Positions 45,925 through 54,707 are shown, numbered from the stretch's first letter. The stretch: DNA of 64,000 nucleotides from Didemnitutus sp047777955 (GCF_047777955.1 NZ_CP180537.1:2666001-2730000); one strand, 5' to 3'. Numbers and translations are program-made. Notes: generated from the sequence alone by a model not told the origin.

Positions 45925-47433
45925 GTGTCCGACACGCCGCTGCTCCAGCTCCGAGGCATCACCAAACGCTTCCGCGGCGTGACCGCGCTGAGCGGCGTGG
46001 ACTTCACGGTGCGTGCCGGCGAAATCCACGCCCTGATGGGCGAGAACGGCGCGGGCAAGTCCACCCTGATCAAGGTCCTCACCGGCGTCCACGCGCCCGA
46101 CGAGGGCACGATCGCGCTCGCCGGCCGGCGACTCGCCCCGGCCTCGCCCAAGGACGCCGAAGCCGCGGGCATCAGCACGGTCTATCAGGAGGTGAACCTG
46201 ATACCGTCGCTCTCGGTGGCCGAGAACATCGGCCTCGGCCGCCAGCCCGGACGCTTCGGCTTCATCCACTGGCGCGCGCTGCGCCGCCACGCCCGCGCCG
46301 CCCTCGCCCGGCTCGAGATCGAGTGCGACGTCGACGTCGAACTCGGTTCGCTCTCCGTCGCGCTCCAGCAGATGGTCGCCATCGCCCGCGCCCTCGACCT
46401 GCAGGCCCGGCTGCTCGTCCTCGACGAGCCGACCGCCAGCCTCGACGACAAGGAGGTCGCGGAACTGTTCGCCATCATGCGGCAGCTCCGCACCCAGGGC
46501 CTCGGCATCGTCTTCGTCACCCACTTCCTCGACCAGGTCTATGCCGTCAGCGACCGCATCACCGTCCTCCGCAACGGCCAGCTCGTCGGCGACTACGCCG
46601 CCACCGCCCTGCCCCAACTCCAGCTGGTCAGCGCCATGCTCGGCCACGAGGTGAAGGACGAGGCCGGCCGCACCGACGCGCCCGCCGCCGCGGCCGCGAC
46701 CGGCGCCCCGCTGCTCGACGCCTCCGGCCTCGCCCGCCGCGGCGCCGTCCAGCCCGTCAGCTTCTCGCTGCACCGCGGCGAAGTCACCGGCCTGGCCGGC
46801 CTGCTCGGCTCCGGCCGCACCGAGACCGCGCGCCTGCTCTTCGGCATCGATGCGCCGGACGCCGGCACCCTCCGCCGCGACGGTGCGCCCGTCCGCATCG
46901 CGAGCCCGCGCGACGCCGTGCGGCTCGGCTTCGCCTTCTGCTCCGAGGACCGCAAGACCGAGGGCATCCTGCCCAACCTTTCCGTGCGCGAGAATCTCAT
47001 CGTCGCCCTCCAGGCGAAACAGGGCCTCTGGCGCACCCTCAGCCGCGCCGAGCAGGAGAAGCTCTGCGCGCACTACATCGCCGCCCTGCGCATCAAGACG
47101 GCCGACGCCGAGACGCCGATCCGCAACCTCTCCGGCGGCAACCAGCAGAAGGTGCTGCTCGCGCGGTGGCTCGCCACCCGGCCCGAACTGATCATCCTCG
47201 ACGAGCCGACCCGCGGCATCGACGTGGGCGCCAAGGCCGAGATCGAGGCCCTCGTCGAGCAGCTGCGCGCGCAAGGCCTTTCTGTCCTGCTCATCTCCTC
47301 CGAGATCGAATCGATCGTGCGCACCTGCGGCCGCGTCCTCGTCATGCGCGAGCGCCGCCTCGCCGGCGAGGTGCCGGCCGGCGCCGACCTCACGACCGCT
47401 AGGCTCATGCGCGTCATGTCCGGCCATGAGTGA
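45925..47433 (+). CDS. ytfR: Sugar ABC transporter ATP-binding protein, YtfR-like
   Basis: A cytoplasmic ATPase of 502 residues with two fused nucleotide-binding domains, as in RbsA/YtfR. The first has Walker A GENGAGKST, Walker B LLVLDEPTAS and a degenerate signature (SLSVALQQM). The second has GLLGSGRTETAR as its Walker A, the signature LSGGNQQK and LIILDEPTRGIDVG. The GTG start at 45925 follows the binding-protein stop by 8 bases. The stop overlaps the permease ATG by 8 bases, which indicates translational coupling. Confidence 0.92.
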   Translation: MSDTPLLQLRGITKRFRGVTALSGVDFTVRAGEIHALMGENGAGKSTLIKVLTGVHAPDEGTIALAGRRLAPASPKDAEAAGISTVYQEVNLIPSLSVAENIGLGRQPGRFGFIHWRALRRHARAALARLEIECDVDVELGSLSVALQQMVAIARALDLQARLLVLDEPTASLDDKEVAELFAIMRQLRTQGLGIVFVTHFLDQVYAVSDRITVLRNGQLVGDYAATALPQLQLVSAMLGHEVKDEAGRTDAPAAAAATGAPLLDASGLARRGAVQPVSFSLHRGEVTGLAGLLGSGRTETARLLFGIDAPDAGTLRRDGAPVRIASPRDAVRLGFAFCSEDRKTEGILPNLSVRENLIVALQAKQGLWRTLSRAEQEKLCAHYIAALRIKTADAETPIRNLSGGNQQKVLLARWLATRPELIILDEPTRGIDVGAKAEIEALVEQLRAQGLSVLLISSEIESIVRTCGRVLVMRERRLAGEVPAGADLTTARLMRVMSGHE

Positions 47434-48442
47434 CGCCCCCGCCCGCGCCGCCCGCTCGCCCCTGCGCCACCACGCCTGGCTGCTGGCCGGCATCGTCGCG
47501 CTGCTGGCGGTCAACCTGTTCGCCGACCCGGCGTTCCTGAAGCTCGGCTGGCGCGACGGCCACATCTACGGCGTGCCGGTCGACATCCTGCTCCAGGGCT
47601 CGCGCACGACGCTGCTCGCGCTGGGCATGACGCTCGTGATCGCCACCGGTGGCGTCGACCTCTCGGTCGGATCCGTGGTCGCCATCGCCGGCGCCGTCTG
47701 CGCGCTCGTGCTCGGCCAGGGCGGCGGCCTCGTCGTCACGCTCGCCGCCGCGCTCGGCGTCGGCGCGCTCGCCGGCGGTGTCAACGGCCTGCTCGTGGCC
47801 CGCCTCGGCCTGCAGCCGATCGTCGCCACGCTCATTCTCATGGTTGCCGGCCGCGGCATCGCCCAGCTCATCTCCGGCGGCCAGGTGATCATCTTCTCGC
47901 ACGCCGGCTTCGAATTCCTCGCCAACGGCTACCTCCTCGGCCTGCCGGTCGCGCCCCTGCTCGTCGCCGCCGCGTTCCTCGCCACGCACCTGCTGCTGCG
48001 CCGGACCGCGGCGGGACTCTTCATCGAGGCGGTGGGCGACAACGAGACCGCCAGCCGCTTCGTCGGGCTTTCCGCCGCGCGGATCAAGGCGCTGGCCTAC
48101 GTCTTCTCCGGACTGTGCGCGGGCTTCGCCGGCGTGCTGACCGCGGCAAACATCCGCGCGGCCGACGCCAACCGCGCCGGGGAAAACGCCGAGCTCGACG
48201 CCATCTTCGCCGTGGTCGTCGGCGGCACCGCGCTCACCGGCGGCCGCTTCACGCTGCTCGGCACGTTCCTCGGCAGCGTGCTCATCCAGACGCTGGCCAC
48301 GACGATGTATTACCGCGGCGTGCCGCCCGCGATCGCCCCGGTGCCGAAGGCGGTCGTCATCGTCGCGGTGTGCCTGATCCAGTCCGAGGAACTGCGCGCG
48401 CGCCTCCGGACCATCCTGCGCCGCCCCGGAGGTGCCGCGTGA
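47426..48442 (+). CDS. ytfT: Sugar ABC transporter permease, YtfT-like
   Basis: A protein of 338 residues and about 8-10 membrane helices in the ribose/xylose/galactofuranose permease family (BPD_transp_2). Typical motifs are GMTLVIATGGVDLSVGSVVAIAGA and FAVVVGGTALTGGRFTLLGTFLGS, the cytoplasmic coupling region. The gene lies between the ATPase and a second permease; the two probably form a heterodimer, as YtfT/YjfF do. Confidence 0.9.
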   Translation: MSDAPARAARSPLRHHAWLLAGIVALLAVNLFADPAFLKLGWRDGHIYGVPVDILLQGSRTTLLALGMTLVIATGGVDLSVGSVVAIAGAVCALVLGQGGGLVVTLAAALGVGALAGGVNGLLVARLGLQPIVATLILMVAGRGIAQLISGGQVIIFSHAGFEFLANGYLLGLPVAPLLVAAAFLATHLLLRRTAAGLFIEAVGDNETASRFVGLSAARIKALAYVFSGLCAGFAGVLTAANIRAADANRAGENAELDAIFAVVVGGTALTGGRFTLLGTFLGSVLIQTLATTMYYRGVPPAIAPVPKAVVIVAVCLIQSEELRARLRTILRRPGGAA

Positions 48443-49410
48443 ATTCCGCCCGCCTCCAGCGCCTGCTGGCCTCGCCTCTGTGCATCACCGCGCTGATCTT
48501 TGTCGCGCTCTTCGCCGCGGCCTCGTGCCTCTACGACGGCTTCTGCTCGACGCGCCTCGCGGTGAACCTCGTGGCGGACAATGCGTTTCTCGCCATCACG
48601 GCGATCGGCATGACGCTCGTCATCCTCGCGGGCGGCATCGACCTCTCCGTCGGCTCGGCCATCGGCTTCGCCTCGATCTTCACCGCCACCCTCATCGGCG
48701 CGCACGGCGTCGCACCGTGGCTGGCCTGGACCGCCGCGATCGCGATCGGGCTGCTTTTCGGCGCGGGCATGGGACTGCTGATGCAGCTCTTCAAGTTGCC
48801 GGCGTTCCTCGTCACCCTCGCGGGCATGTTCTTCCTGCGCGGCGCGGCGTTCTGGCTGAACACCGAGTCGGTCGGCATCGCCCATCCGTGGTATGACGGC
48901 CTGGCGGCGTTCGAGCTGACGCTCGGGCCGGTCGGCCTGCCGTCGACGGTGTTGATCGCCGCGGCGGTGATGATCGCCGGCTACGTGCTCGGACACCACA
49001 CGCGCTTCGGCCGCACCCTCTTCGCCATCGGCGGCAGCGAACAATCCGCCACGCTCATGGGCCTGCCCGTCGGCGCCGCGCGCGTCGCCGTCTACGCGCT
49101 GAACGGCGGCTGCGCCGCGCTGGCCGGCGTCGTGGCCACGCTCTACACCGGCTCGGGCAACCCGAGCATGGGCGTCGGCCTCGAGCTCGACGCCATCGCC
49201 GTCGTCGTCATCGGCGGCACCCTGCTCCGCGGCGGACGCGGTCACGTCTTCGGGACGGTGCTGGGCGTCCTGATCTTCGGCACGATCCAGGCCGCGATCC
49301 TCTTCGACGGCCGCCTGAGTTCCTGGTGGATGCGCATCGTCGTCGGCGCGCTCCTGCTGGTGTTCGTGCTGCTCCAGCGCGTGCGCCTGCCGTTCGCGAG
49401 CCGCGCCTAG
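48439..49410 (+). CDS. yjfF: Sugar ABC transporter permease, YjfF-like
   Basis: A protein of 323 residues, again BPD_transp_2. AITAIGMTLVILAGGIDLSVGSAIGFASI and AIAVVVIGGTLLRGGRGHVFGTVLG are the family motifs. The GTG start at 48439 overlaps the previous stop (GTGA) and has a perfect GGAGG (48428-48432) seven bases upstream. It is the last gene of the plus-strand operon; a hairpin follows. Confidence 0.9.
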   Translation: MNSARLQRLLASPLCITALIFVALFAAASCLYDGFCSTRLAVNLVADNAFLAITAIGMTLVILAGGIDLSVGSAIGFASIFTATLIGAHGVAPWLAWTAAIAIGLLFGAGMGLLMQLFKLPAFLVTLAGMFFLRGAAFWLNTESVGIAHPWYDGLAAFELTLGPVGLPSTVLIAAAVMIAGYVLGHHTRFGRTLFAIGGSEQSATLMGLPVGAARVAVYALNGGCAALAGVVATLYTGSGNPSMGVGLELDAIAVVVIGGTLLRGGRGHVFGTVLGVLIFGTIQAAILFDGRLSSWWMRIVVGALLLVFVLLQRVRLPFASRA

Positions 49411-49420
49411 CGTCGCGAGG

Positions 49421-49443
49421 GGCGGTTTCCGGCGACAACCGCC
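49421..49443 (+). terminator. Hairpin after the ABC transporter operon
   Basis: A 7-bp stem GGCGGTT/AACCGCC with a 9-base loop starts 11 bases after the yjfF-like stop. No T run follows, so termination is uncertain. Confidence 0.3.
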
Positions 49444-49514
49444 GCGAAGGGTCCCGCAAAGGCCGCGCATCCCGTTTCCGGAGGTTGCGCTATGATGGGC
49501 GCGTCTCTCCCGCC

Positions 49515-49760
49515 ATGAACTCCGCATCGCCCTCCCTGCTCGCCAAGATCCTCACCGCCGCGCTCGGCTTCGGCCTGATGGCCGCGGTGCCGCTCCTGAC
49601 CATGCAATACGCGGTTCGCGCCCACGCGGAGATGCCGCCGCACCTGGCGGTCACGTCGTGTCCGGGTGACTGCACGGCCGCGCGACCGACCTGCCCCGGT
49701 GGCACGGCGGGGTGCGCACAACACCCCTGCGCGTCCGGAACGGGCTGCGCCCGCAACTGA
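49515..49760 (+). CDS. Small membrane-anchored Cys-rich protein, function unknown
   Basis: An 81-residue protein not recognised as a known family. Residues about 9-30 form one hydrophobic segment (LLAKILTAALGFGLMAAVPLLTM). The C-terminal half contains six Cys in a Pro/Gly-rich tail (SCPGDC, PTCPGG, GCAQHPC, GCARN), as seen in secreted metal-binding or disulfide-bonded tails. The start is ATG 49515; an in-frame start further upstream is less likely. It stands alone between the ABC operon and the tRNA-like fragment. A small palindrome, CTGACG/CGTCAG, spans its stop codon (49757-49773). Confidence 0.5.
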   Translation: MNSASPSLLAKILTAALGFGLMAAVPLLTMQYAVRAHAEMPPHLAVTSCPGDCTAARPTCPGGTAGCAQHPCASGTGCARN

Positions 49761-49788
49761 CGCCCGCCGTCAGGCGGCCGGAAGAAAG

Positions 49789-49835
49789 TGGAGGCCGCGT
49801 CGGGGATCGAACCCAAGGGGCTATCATCCCCTGCC
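49789..49835 (-). pseudogene. tRNA-Cys-like 3' fragment (degenerate tRNA or integration remnant)
   Basis: Read on the minus strand, it ends with a T-arm (TTGGG, loop TTCGATC, CCCGA), acceptor strand CGCGGCC, discriminator U and CCA. The U73 and GACGCGGCCTCCA end match tRNA-Cys. Upstream, GGGG/CCCC encloses a 7-base loop (ATGATAG), but there is no variable loop and no 5' acceptor strand GGCCGCG within 100 bases. A functional tRNA is therefore unlikely. Confidence 0.55.
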
Positions 49836-49958
49836 ATCCAAGCGTGCAGCGCAGCCTGCCCTGATCCTAGCAATCCCCGCGGGGCGCGACACGCACCGCG
49901 TGTCCTTTATGCGGCGTTCCTTGCCCGCTGCATCCGGCCGCCGCCGCGGCCATGGCGC

Positions 49959-50051
49959 TTACTTGCCCGATTTCTCGCAATCGCCGATCACCACCCACAC
50001 CAGCACCGCCAAGGCTGCGAGAAAAAACCACACGGTGAGGTAATAAGGCAT
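49959..50051 (-). CDS. Possible 30-residue single-span membrane peptide
   Basis: An ATG at 50051 opens MPYYLTVWFFLAALAVLVWV followed by VIGDCEKSGK and a stop. It has one convincing transmembrane helix and a short charged tail. There is no clear ribosome-binding site, and the frame is short, so it may be chance. The composition (Tyr, Phe, Trp, Val) is unlike the surrounding Arg/Ala-rich shadow frames, which is the reason for listing it. Confidence 0.35.
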   Translation of the reverse strand: MPYYLTVWFFLAALAVLVWVVIGDCEKSGK

Positions 50052-50206
50052 GGGGGGTTTGATGCGCCGGGGCCGGTTTCGTTCAAAATTCCTTTTCCGC
50101 GGCAGATTCCGGCCGCGATCGCGCCGGTAGCCGGCGTCCCCGCTGGGCCGGCCGCCGCCGCCGGATTGGCCTTGTCCCACGGCCGCTCTCTGGTGTTCTC
50201 GAAAAA

Positions 50207-52102
50207 ATGTGCGGTATCGCCGGAGTCATCAGCCTGGGCCTGGATGATCGGCGGCGTGAGGACGCCGTTCGGCGCATGGTCGCGCGCGAGCGGCCGCGCG
50301 GACCGGACGACGACGGCTACGTTTCCGACGGCCCGGCCACCCTCGGCATGTGCCGCCTCGCCATCTTCGACCCGGCGCACGGTCACCAGCCGATGGTCAG
50401 CGCGGACGGCCGCTTCCACCTGATCTTCAACGGCGCGATCTACAACTTCCGCGAGCTGCGGGCCCGGCTGGCCGGCGGCGGGGCGGTCTTCCACACCGAG
50501 TGCGACACCGAGGTGCTGCTCGCCGCCTACACCCGCTGGGGCGACGACTGCGTGCAGCACCTGCGCGGCATGTTCGCCTTCGCCGTGTGGGACCGGTCCG
50601 CGCAGCGGCTTTTCGCCGCGCGCGACGCGCTCGGCATCAAGCCCCTCTACTACGCGCCGCGCGGCGACGACACCTTCGTGTTCGCCTCGGAGCTCAACGC
50701 GCTCCTCGCCAGCGGCCTGATCAGCCGCGAGATCGACCCGGTCGCCGTCGGCGACTTCCTCGCCTGGTTCGCCGTGCCGGCGCCGCGCACGATCTACCGC
50801 GGCATTGCCAACCTCCCTCCCGGCCACGCCCTTTCGGTGGACCGCGCCGGCCAGTGCCGCGTGCAGAAATGGTGGCGGCTTCCCGCCGCCACCCGCGTCG
50901 CCCCGCGCAAGGACCAAGCCACCTTCACCTGCGAGCTGCGCGCCCAGCTCGAGGACACCATCCGCGCCCACCGCCTCGCCGACGTGCCGGTCGGCGCCTT
51001 CCTCTCTGGCGGCCTCGATTCCACCGCCGTCGCCGCGCTGATGTCGCGGACCGGCGCGGGACCGCTGAAGACCTTCTCCCTCGTCTTCAACGAGGCCGAG
51101 TATTCCGAGGCCGCGCAGGCGCGCCTGGCCGCGCGGGCCATCGGCGCCGAGCACCACGAGGAGGTCCTCACCGGCGAGCGCGTCGCGGCGGAAATGCCGC
51201 GGATCCTCGCGCAATTCGACCAGCCGACCGGCGACGGCATCAACACCTACTACGTCAGCCGGGCCGCGCGCGCCGGCGGCGTGAAGGTGGCGCTCTCCGG
51301 CCTCGGCGGCGACGAGCTGTTCGGCGGTTACCCGTCGTTCCTCGACATGCCGCGCCTGGCGCGCTGGATTCCGCTGTGGCGCCAGGTGCCGGGCCGCTTC
51401 CGGCTGCAGATCGTCCAGCTGCTCCGCCGGCGCGGCGCCCGCGCCCGCAAGCTCGCCGACTTCCTCAACTCCGCGCGCGACCTCCACGAGTTGTGCGCGC
51501 TGCGCCGGCGCGTGCTCTCCGAGTCGGCGCGGCTCGACCTGCTCGCCCCCGAGGCCCGCCGCCTGGCCGAGCGGCAGGGCTCCACCCATCCCATGCTCGA
51601 CGACTTTGTCTTCGAGCTGATCGGCGCCGATCCGATCCAGATCGTCAGCGCCTGGGAGATGCGCACCTACATGTCCGACGTGCTCCTGCGCGACAGCGAC
51701 GTCTTCAGCATGGCCAATTCCCTCGAGCTGCGCGTGCCCTTTGTCGACCGCGCCCTGGTCGAGTGGTGGTGGAACCAGCCCCGCGAGTTCCGCTTCAACG
51801 CCGCGCGGCCGAAGGCCGCGCTGGCCGACGCCGTGGCCGACTGCGTGCCGGCGGAGATCCGCACGCGCCGCAAGCGTGGGTTCACCCTTCCCTTCCCGCT
51901 GTGGATGCGCCGCGAGCTGCGCCCGTTCCTCGCCGAGACCTTCTCCGATGCCTCGCTCGCCCGCTGCCCCTGGCTGGATCCCGCCGCCTCGCAGCGCGAG
52001 TGGACCGCCTTCGACCGCGGGCGCGACAACCACAACTGGGGCCGCGTGTGGACGCTGGCCATCCTCATCGCCTTCGCCAACCGCCCGGAGGAACGCGCGT
52101 GA
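50207..52102 (+). CDS. asnB: Asparagine synthase, glutamine-hydrolysing
   Basis: A protein of 631 residues. Cys2 (MCGIAGVI) is the glutaminase nucleophile of the class II amidotransferase domain (about 2-210; RLAIFDPAHGHQPM, FNGAIYNFRELR). The synthetase domain (about 240-610) has the ATP-pyrophosphatase loop LSGGLDSTA and GLGGDELFGGYP. It would make asparagine, or amidate a carboxyl group on a glycan or peptide, since AsnB-like proteins are common in polysaccharide gene clusters. The glycosyltransferase gene overlaps its stop (GTGA), pointing to the second option (inference). Confidence 0.92.
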   Translation: MCGIAGVISLGLDDRRREDAVRRMVARERPRGPDDDGYVSDGPATLGMCRLAIFDPAHGHQPMVSADGRFHLIFNGAIYNFRELRARLAGGGAVFHTECDTEVLLAAYTRWGDDCVQHLRGMFAFAVWDRSAQRLFAARDALGIKPLYYAPRGDDTFVFASELNALLASGLISREIDPVAVGDFLAWFAVPAPRTIYRGIANLPPGHALSVDRAGQCRVQKWWRLPAATRVAPRKDQATFTCELRAQLEDTIRAHRLADVPVGAFLSGGLDSTAVAALMSRTGAGPLKTFSLVFNEAEYSEAAQARLAARAIGAEHHEEVLTGERVAAEMPRILAQFDQPTGDGINTYYVSRAARAGGVKVALSGLGGDELFGGYPSFLDMPRLARWIPLWRQVPGRFRLQIVQLLRRRGARARKLADFLNSARDLHELCALRRRVLSESARLDLLAPEARRLAERQGSTHPMLDDFVFELIGADPIQIVSAWEMRTYMSDVLLRDSDVFSMANSLELRVPFVDRALVEWWWNQPREFRFNAARPKAALADAVADCVPAEIRTRRKRGFTLPFPLWMRRELRPFLAETFSDASLARCPWLDPAASQREWTAFDRGRDNHNWGRVWTLAILIAFANRPEERA

Positions 52103-53178
52103 AGACCCTGCTGATCTGTCCCGACCTCTTCAACGCCGAGGGCGGCATCGCCCGCATCATGCGGCTCTACCTCCGCTCGCTCTGCGAGCAAGCGGCGCCA
52201 GACGACCGGATCGGCTGCGTCGCGCTGATGGACAGCGGCGACACCTCGGCGCGCGTGCGCCTGCTGCTCGGGCCGCAGCAAGCGCGGATCGACAACTGCG
52301 AGCGCAGCCGCGTCGGCTTCCTCTTCATCGTGCTGCTGCGCAGCCTCGGCTGCCGCCGCCTCGTCTGCGGCCACCTGCACCACCTGATCGTCGCGCGCCT
52401 CGCCCGGATCATCAACCCGCGCCTCGACTACTACCTCGTCGCCCACGGCATCGAGGTCTGGCGCCCCTACTCGCTGCTCGAGCGCGCCGCCCTGCGCGGC
52501 GCACGCCGGATCTTCTGCGTCAGCGAATACACCCGCCGGCAGATGCTCCGCTTCGACACCTCGCTTGCCCCCGAGCGCCTCGTCGTGCTGCCGAACACCT
52601 TCGACCCGGGCTTCCGCGCCGGGTCCGCGCCCGCGACCGCCGCGGGCCTGCATCCGCGCATCCTCGTCGTCTCCCGGCTGGTCAACTCGGATCCTTACAA
52701 GGGCGTGGACCTGATGATCGAGGCGATGCCCGCCATCCTCCGCCAGTTTCCCGGCGCGCAGCTCCGCATCGTCGGCGGCGGCGACGCGCGCCCGCACCTG
52801 GAAAAGCTCGCCCGCGACCGCGCCCTCGGCGAGGCGGTGCGCTTCCTCGGCCTCGTCGACGACGGCGTCCTGCGCGAGGAATACCAGAGCTGCGATCTCT
52901 TCGCGCTGCCCAGCCGCAAGGAAGGCTTCGGCCTCGTCTACCTCGAGGCCATGAGCTACGGCAAGCCGTGCCTCGCCGCCCGCGCCGGCGGCGCGCCCGA
53001 GGTGGTCGACGACCAGGTCGGCGCGCTGGTGGAATACGGCAACACCGAGCAGATCGCGCTCGCCGTCGGCAACCTCGTGCGGCATCCGCGGAACCCCGCC
53101 GCCATCGCCGCGCGCGTGGCGCAGTTCTCCTACGCCAACTTCTCCGCCCGGCTCGCCGCCCTGCTCGACGGGAAATGA
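52099..53178 (+). CDS. Group 4 glycosyltransferase (GT4/GT1-type)
   Basis: A protein of 359 residues with the GT-B fold. The N-terminal domain starts LLICPDLFNAEGGIARIM; the C-terminal donor-binding domain has ILVVSRLVNSDPYKGVDLMIEA, LRIVGGGDARPHL and the acid motif SRKEGFGLVYLEAMSYGKP (E-x7-E type). It transfers a sugar from a nucleotide donor onto a glycan or lipid acceptor. The GTG start at 52099 overlaps asnB and is preceded by GGAGG (52087-52091). It probably works with AsnB in surface polysaccharide synthesis. Confidence 0.9.
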   Translation: MKTLLICPDLFNAEGGIARIMRLYLRSLCEQAAPDDRIGCVALMDSGDTSARVRLLLGPQQARIDNCERSRVGFLFIVLLRSLGCRRLVCGHLHHLIVARLARIINPRLDYYLVAHGIEVWRPYSLLERAALRGARRIFCVSEYTRRQMLRFDTSLAPERLVVLPNTFDPGFRAGSAPATAAGLHPRILVVSRLVNSDPYKGVDLMIEAMPAILRQFPGAQLRIVGGGDARPHLEKLARDRALGEAVRFLGLVDDGVLREEYQSCDLFALPSRKEGFGLVYLEAMSYGKPCLAARAGGAPEVVDDQVGALVEYGNTEQIALAVGNLVRHPRNPAAIAARVAQFSYANFSARLAALLDGK

Positions 53179-53187
53179 CCGCGCGGG

Positions 53188-53209
53188 GCGCCGTTGCCTT
53201 TCCCGGCGC
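53188..53209. terminator. Hairpin between convergent genes
   Basis: GCGCCG (53188-53193) and CGGCGC (53204-53209) with a 10-base loop fill the 41-base gap between the convergent glycosyltransferase and mutarotase genes. No clear T run is present on either side. Confidence 0.3.
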
Positions 53210-53219
53210 TCGCGCTCGC

Positions 53220-53534
53220 TCAGTCGAGGTGGAAGACCTGCTTCAGCTCGCGCGAGACCGGGCTGTTGTCCGGGTGGCTGGGCATGAGGTCGCGCATGTG
53301 CGCCCACCATTTCCGGCACTCCGGGGTCTGGGCGATCGCCGCCCAGCGCGCCTCGTCCTCGATCTCGACGCAGCCGAACAGCTGGCGCGTTTCCGGGTCG
53401 AGGAAGATGGAGTAATTGTGCACGCCGTGCCGCTTCAGCACGGCCTCGAGCTCGGGCCAGATGGGCTGGTGCCGGCGGGCGTATTCGGCCTCCTGGCCGG
53501 CGTGGACGGACATCACGAAGGCTTTGCGGATCAT
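53220..53534 (-). CDS. rhaM: L-rhamnose mutarotase
   Basis: A 104-residue protein, the same length as E. coli RhaM. Family motifs are visible: IRKAFVMSVHAGQEAEYARRHQPIWPEL (with the active-site His) and GVHNYSIFLDPETRQLFGCVEIED, WAHMRDLM. It interconverts the alpha and beta anomers of L-rhamnose. It starts 13 bases after the stop of an oxidoreductase gene and is the third gene of an operon led by a sodium symporter, which suggests rhamnose or another 6-deoxy sugar is imported and processed here. Confidence 0.93.
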   Translation of the reverse strand: MIRKAFVMSVHAGQEAEYARRHQPIWPELEAVLKRHGVHNYSIFLDPETRQLFGCVEIEDEARWAAIAQTPECRKWWAHMRDLMPSHPDNSPVSRELKQVFHLD

Positions 53535-53547
53535 GGCCGGAAAGAGA

Positions 53548-54707
53548 TCACGCCCGCACCGCCGTGGGCAACGACCGATCGTGGAACGCGCGCTGCAGGA
53601 TGTCCTCGAGACCCGGCGAACAGAGCATCGGCTCCCCGCCGCCCTGCCGCGGCCGGCTCTCGACGCCCCCGGGGCCGGGACAATCTCGCCGACCTCGTGC
53701 ACGCGGGCGACGAGCTCGGTCTGCCGCAGCGCGATCTCCGGCGTGCAGACGAAAGCCTGGGGATCGCTCAGGCGGCGCAGGACCGCCTTCATCATCTCGG
53801 TGCGCGTGACGCCCGTGTCCGGCAGCACGAGGTGCTCCGGGGCGCCGGTCGCCGGCGTGAGGATGCACTCGCGCTCATGGCGCCAAACGATCTGCCCGCG
53901 CTCGCCCTCGATGACGATCTCCGGCTCGCGGTTCGCCAGCGAGGCATGGGTGACGCCGAACCAGAGCTGCACGCCGTCGGTCGTGTCCGCGCGCACCACG
54001 CCGGTGTCGAAGCTCTCGATCGGATTGGTGCGCCACAGCACGGCCTCGACGTTGCGCGCCTGCGCCGCCACGCCGAACTCGCGGCCGGCGAAGAAGAGGC
54101 CGAGGTTGACGAAGTGCGCGAAGGCGTTGTTGAGCGGCGAATCGAGCACCAGCGCGCCGTCGGCGCGGAGCCGCCCGGCCCAGCTGTTGCGCGAAAAGTA
54201 GCTCGCGGGACGCGGCCAGAGCCCGAGCAACCGCACCGAGGTCACGCGGCCGATCGCGCCCTCGAGGATGCGCCGCTTCACGTGCTGCGCCTTGGAGCCG
54301 TAGATGTCCTGGAAGCCGACCGCCACGAAGCGCCGGGCGGCGGCCGCCGCCGCCCGCACCTCCTCGACCTCGGCGACCGAGGCGGCGAGGGGTTTTTCCA
54401 CCAGCACGTTCATGCCGGCGCGGAGCGCCGCGACGGTCATGCGCGTGTGCCAGGCGATCCCGGTGGGAATCAGGCAGAGATCGATCCGCCCGGACTCCTG
54501 CCGCATCATCTCCTCGTAATGGGAGTAGATCGCGCAGCCCCCGGCCCGCAGCTGGCGCAGGTTTTCCTGCTCCTCCTGCGGGTTGATGACGACGGCGGCG
54601 GCCAGGGCCAGGCCGTCGGCAGCCGCTTCGCGGGCGAGTCCGAGGTGGATCCGTCCATAACCGGAGATGCCGACAATCGCGGCACGAAAGGAAGGAGAGG
54701 CGCTCAT
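53548..54707 (-). CDS. Gfo/Idh/MocA family oxidoreductase (frame disrupted at 53666-53670)
   Basis: Residues about 6-125 form the Rossmann domain (AAIVGISGYGRIHL, NVLVEKPLAASVAEVEE with the EKP motif). Residues 130-340 are the substrate domain (FQDIYGSKAQHVKRRILEGAIGRV). The frame is lost at a run of five C (53666-53670). Reading six restores P-G-G-V-E and the C-terminal GGGEPMLCSPGLEDILQRAFHDRSLPTAVRA, giving about 387 residues. These enzymes oxidise or reduce sugars or inositols with NAD(P). The overlap with the symporter stop (ATGA) and the following mutarotase gene point to a 6-deoxyhexose. Confidence 0.82.

Larger units (their letters stand above)
49761..50206. other. Gap of about 450 bases holding a tRNA-Cys-like fragment and one tiny ORF
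   Basis: Between the Cys-rich protein and asnB there is no ordinary gene. The tRNA-like fragment (49789-49835) and the 30-residue membrane peptide (49959-50051) are the only recognisable items; neither a full tRNA nor tmRNA could be folded. Confidence 0.5.

Noticed and set aside
49780..50206. Possible tmRNA (ssrA) on the minus strand
   Set aside because: The 3' end looks similar at first, but no tag peptide region or 5' tRNA-like half is present.
53757..53781. Programmed frameshifting as explanation for the broken oxidoreductase and other genes
   Set aside because: No shared slippery heptamer; the sites differ in sequence and all look like lost bases in homopolymers or GC runs.
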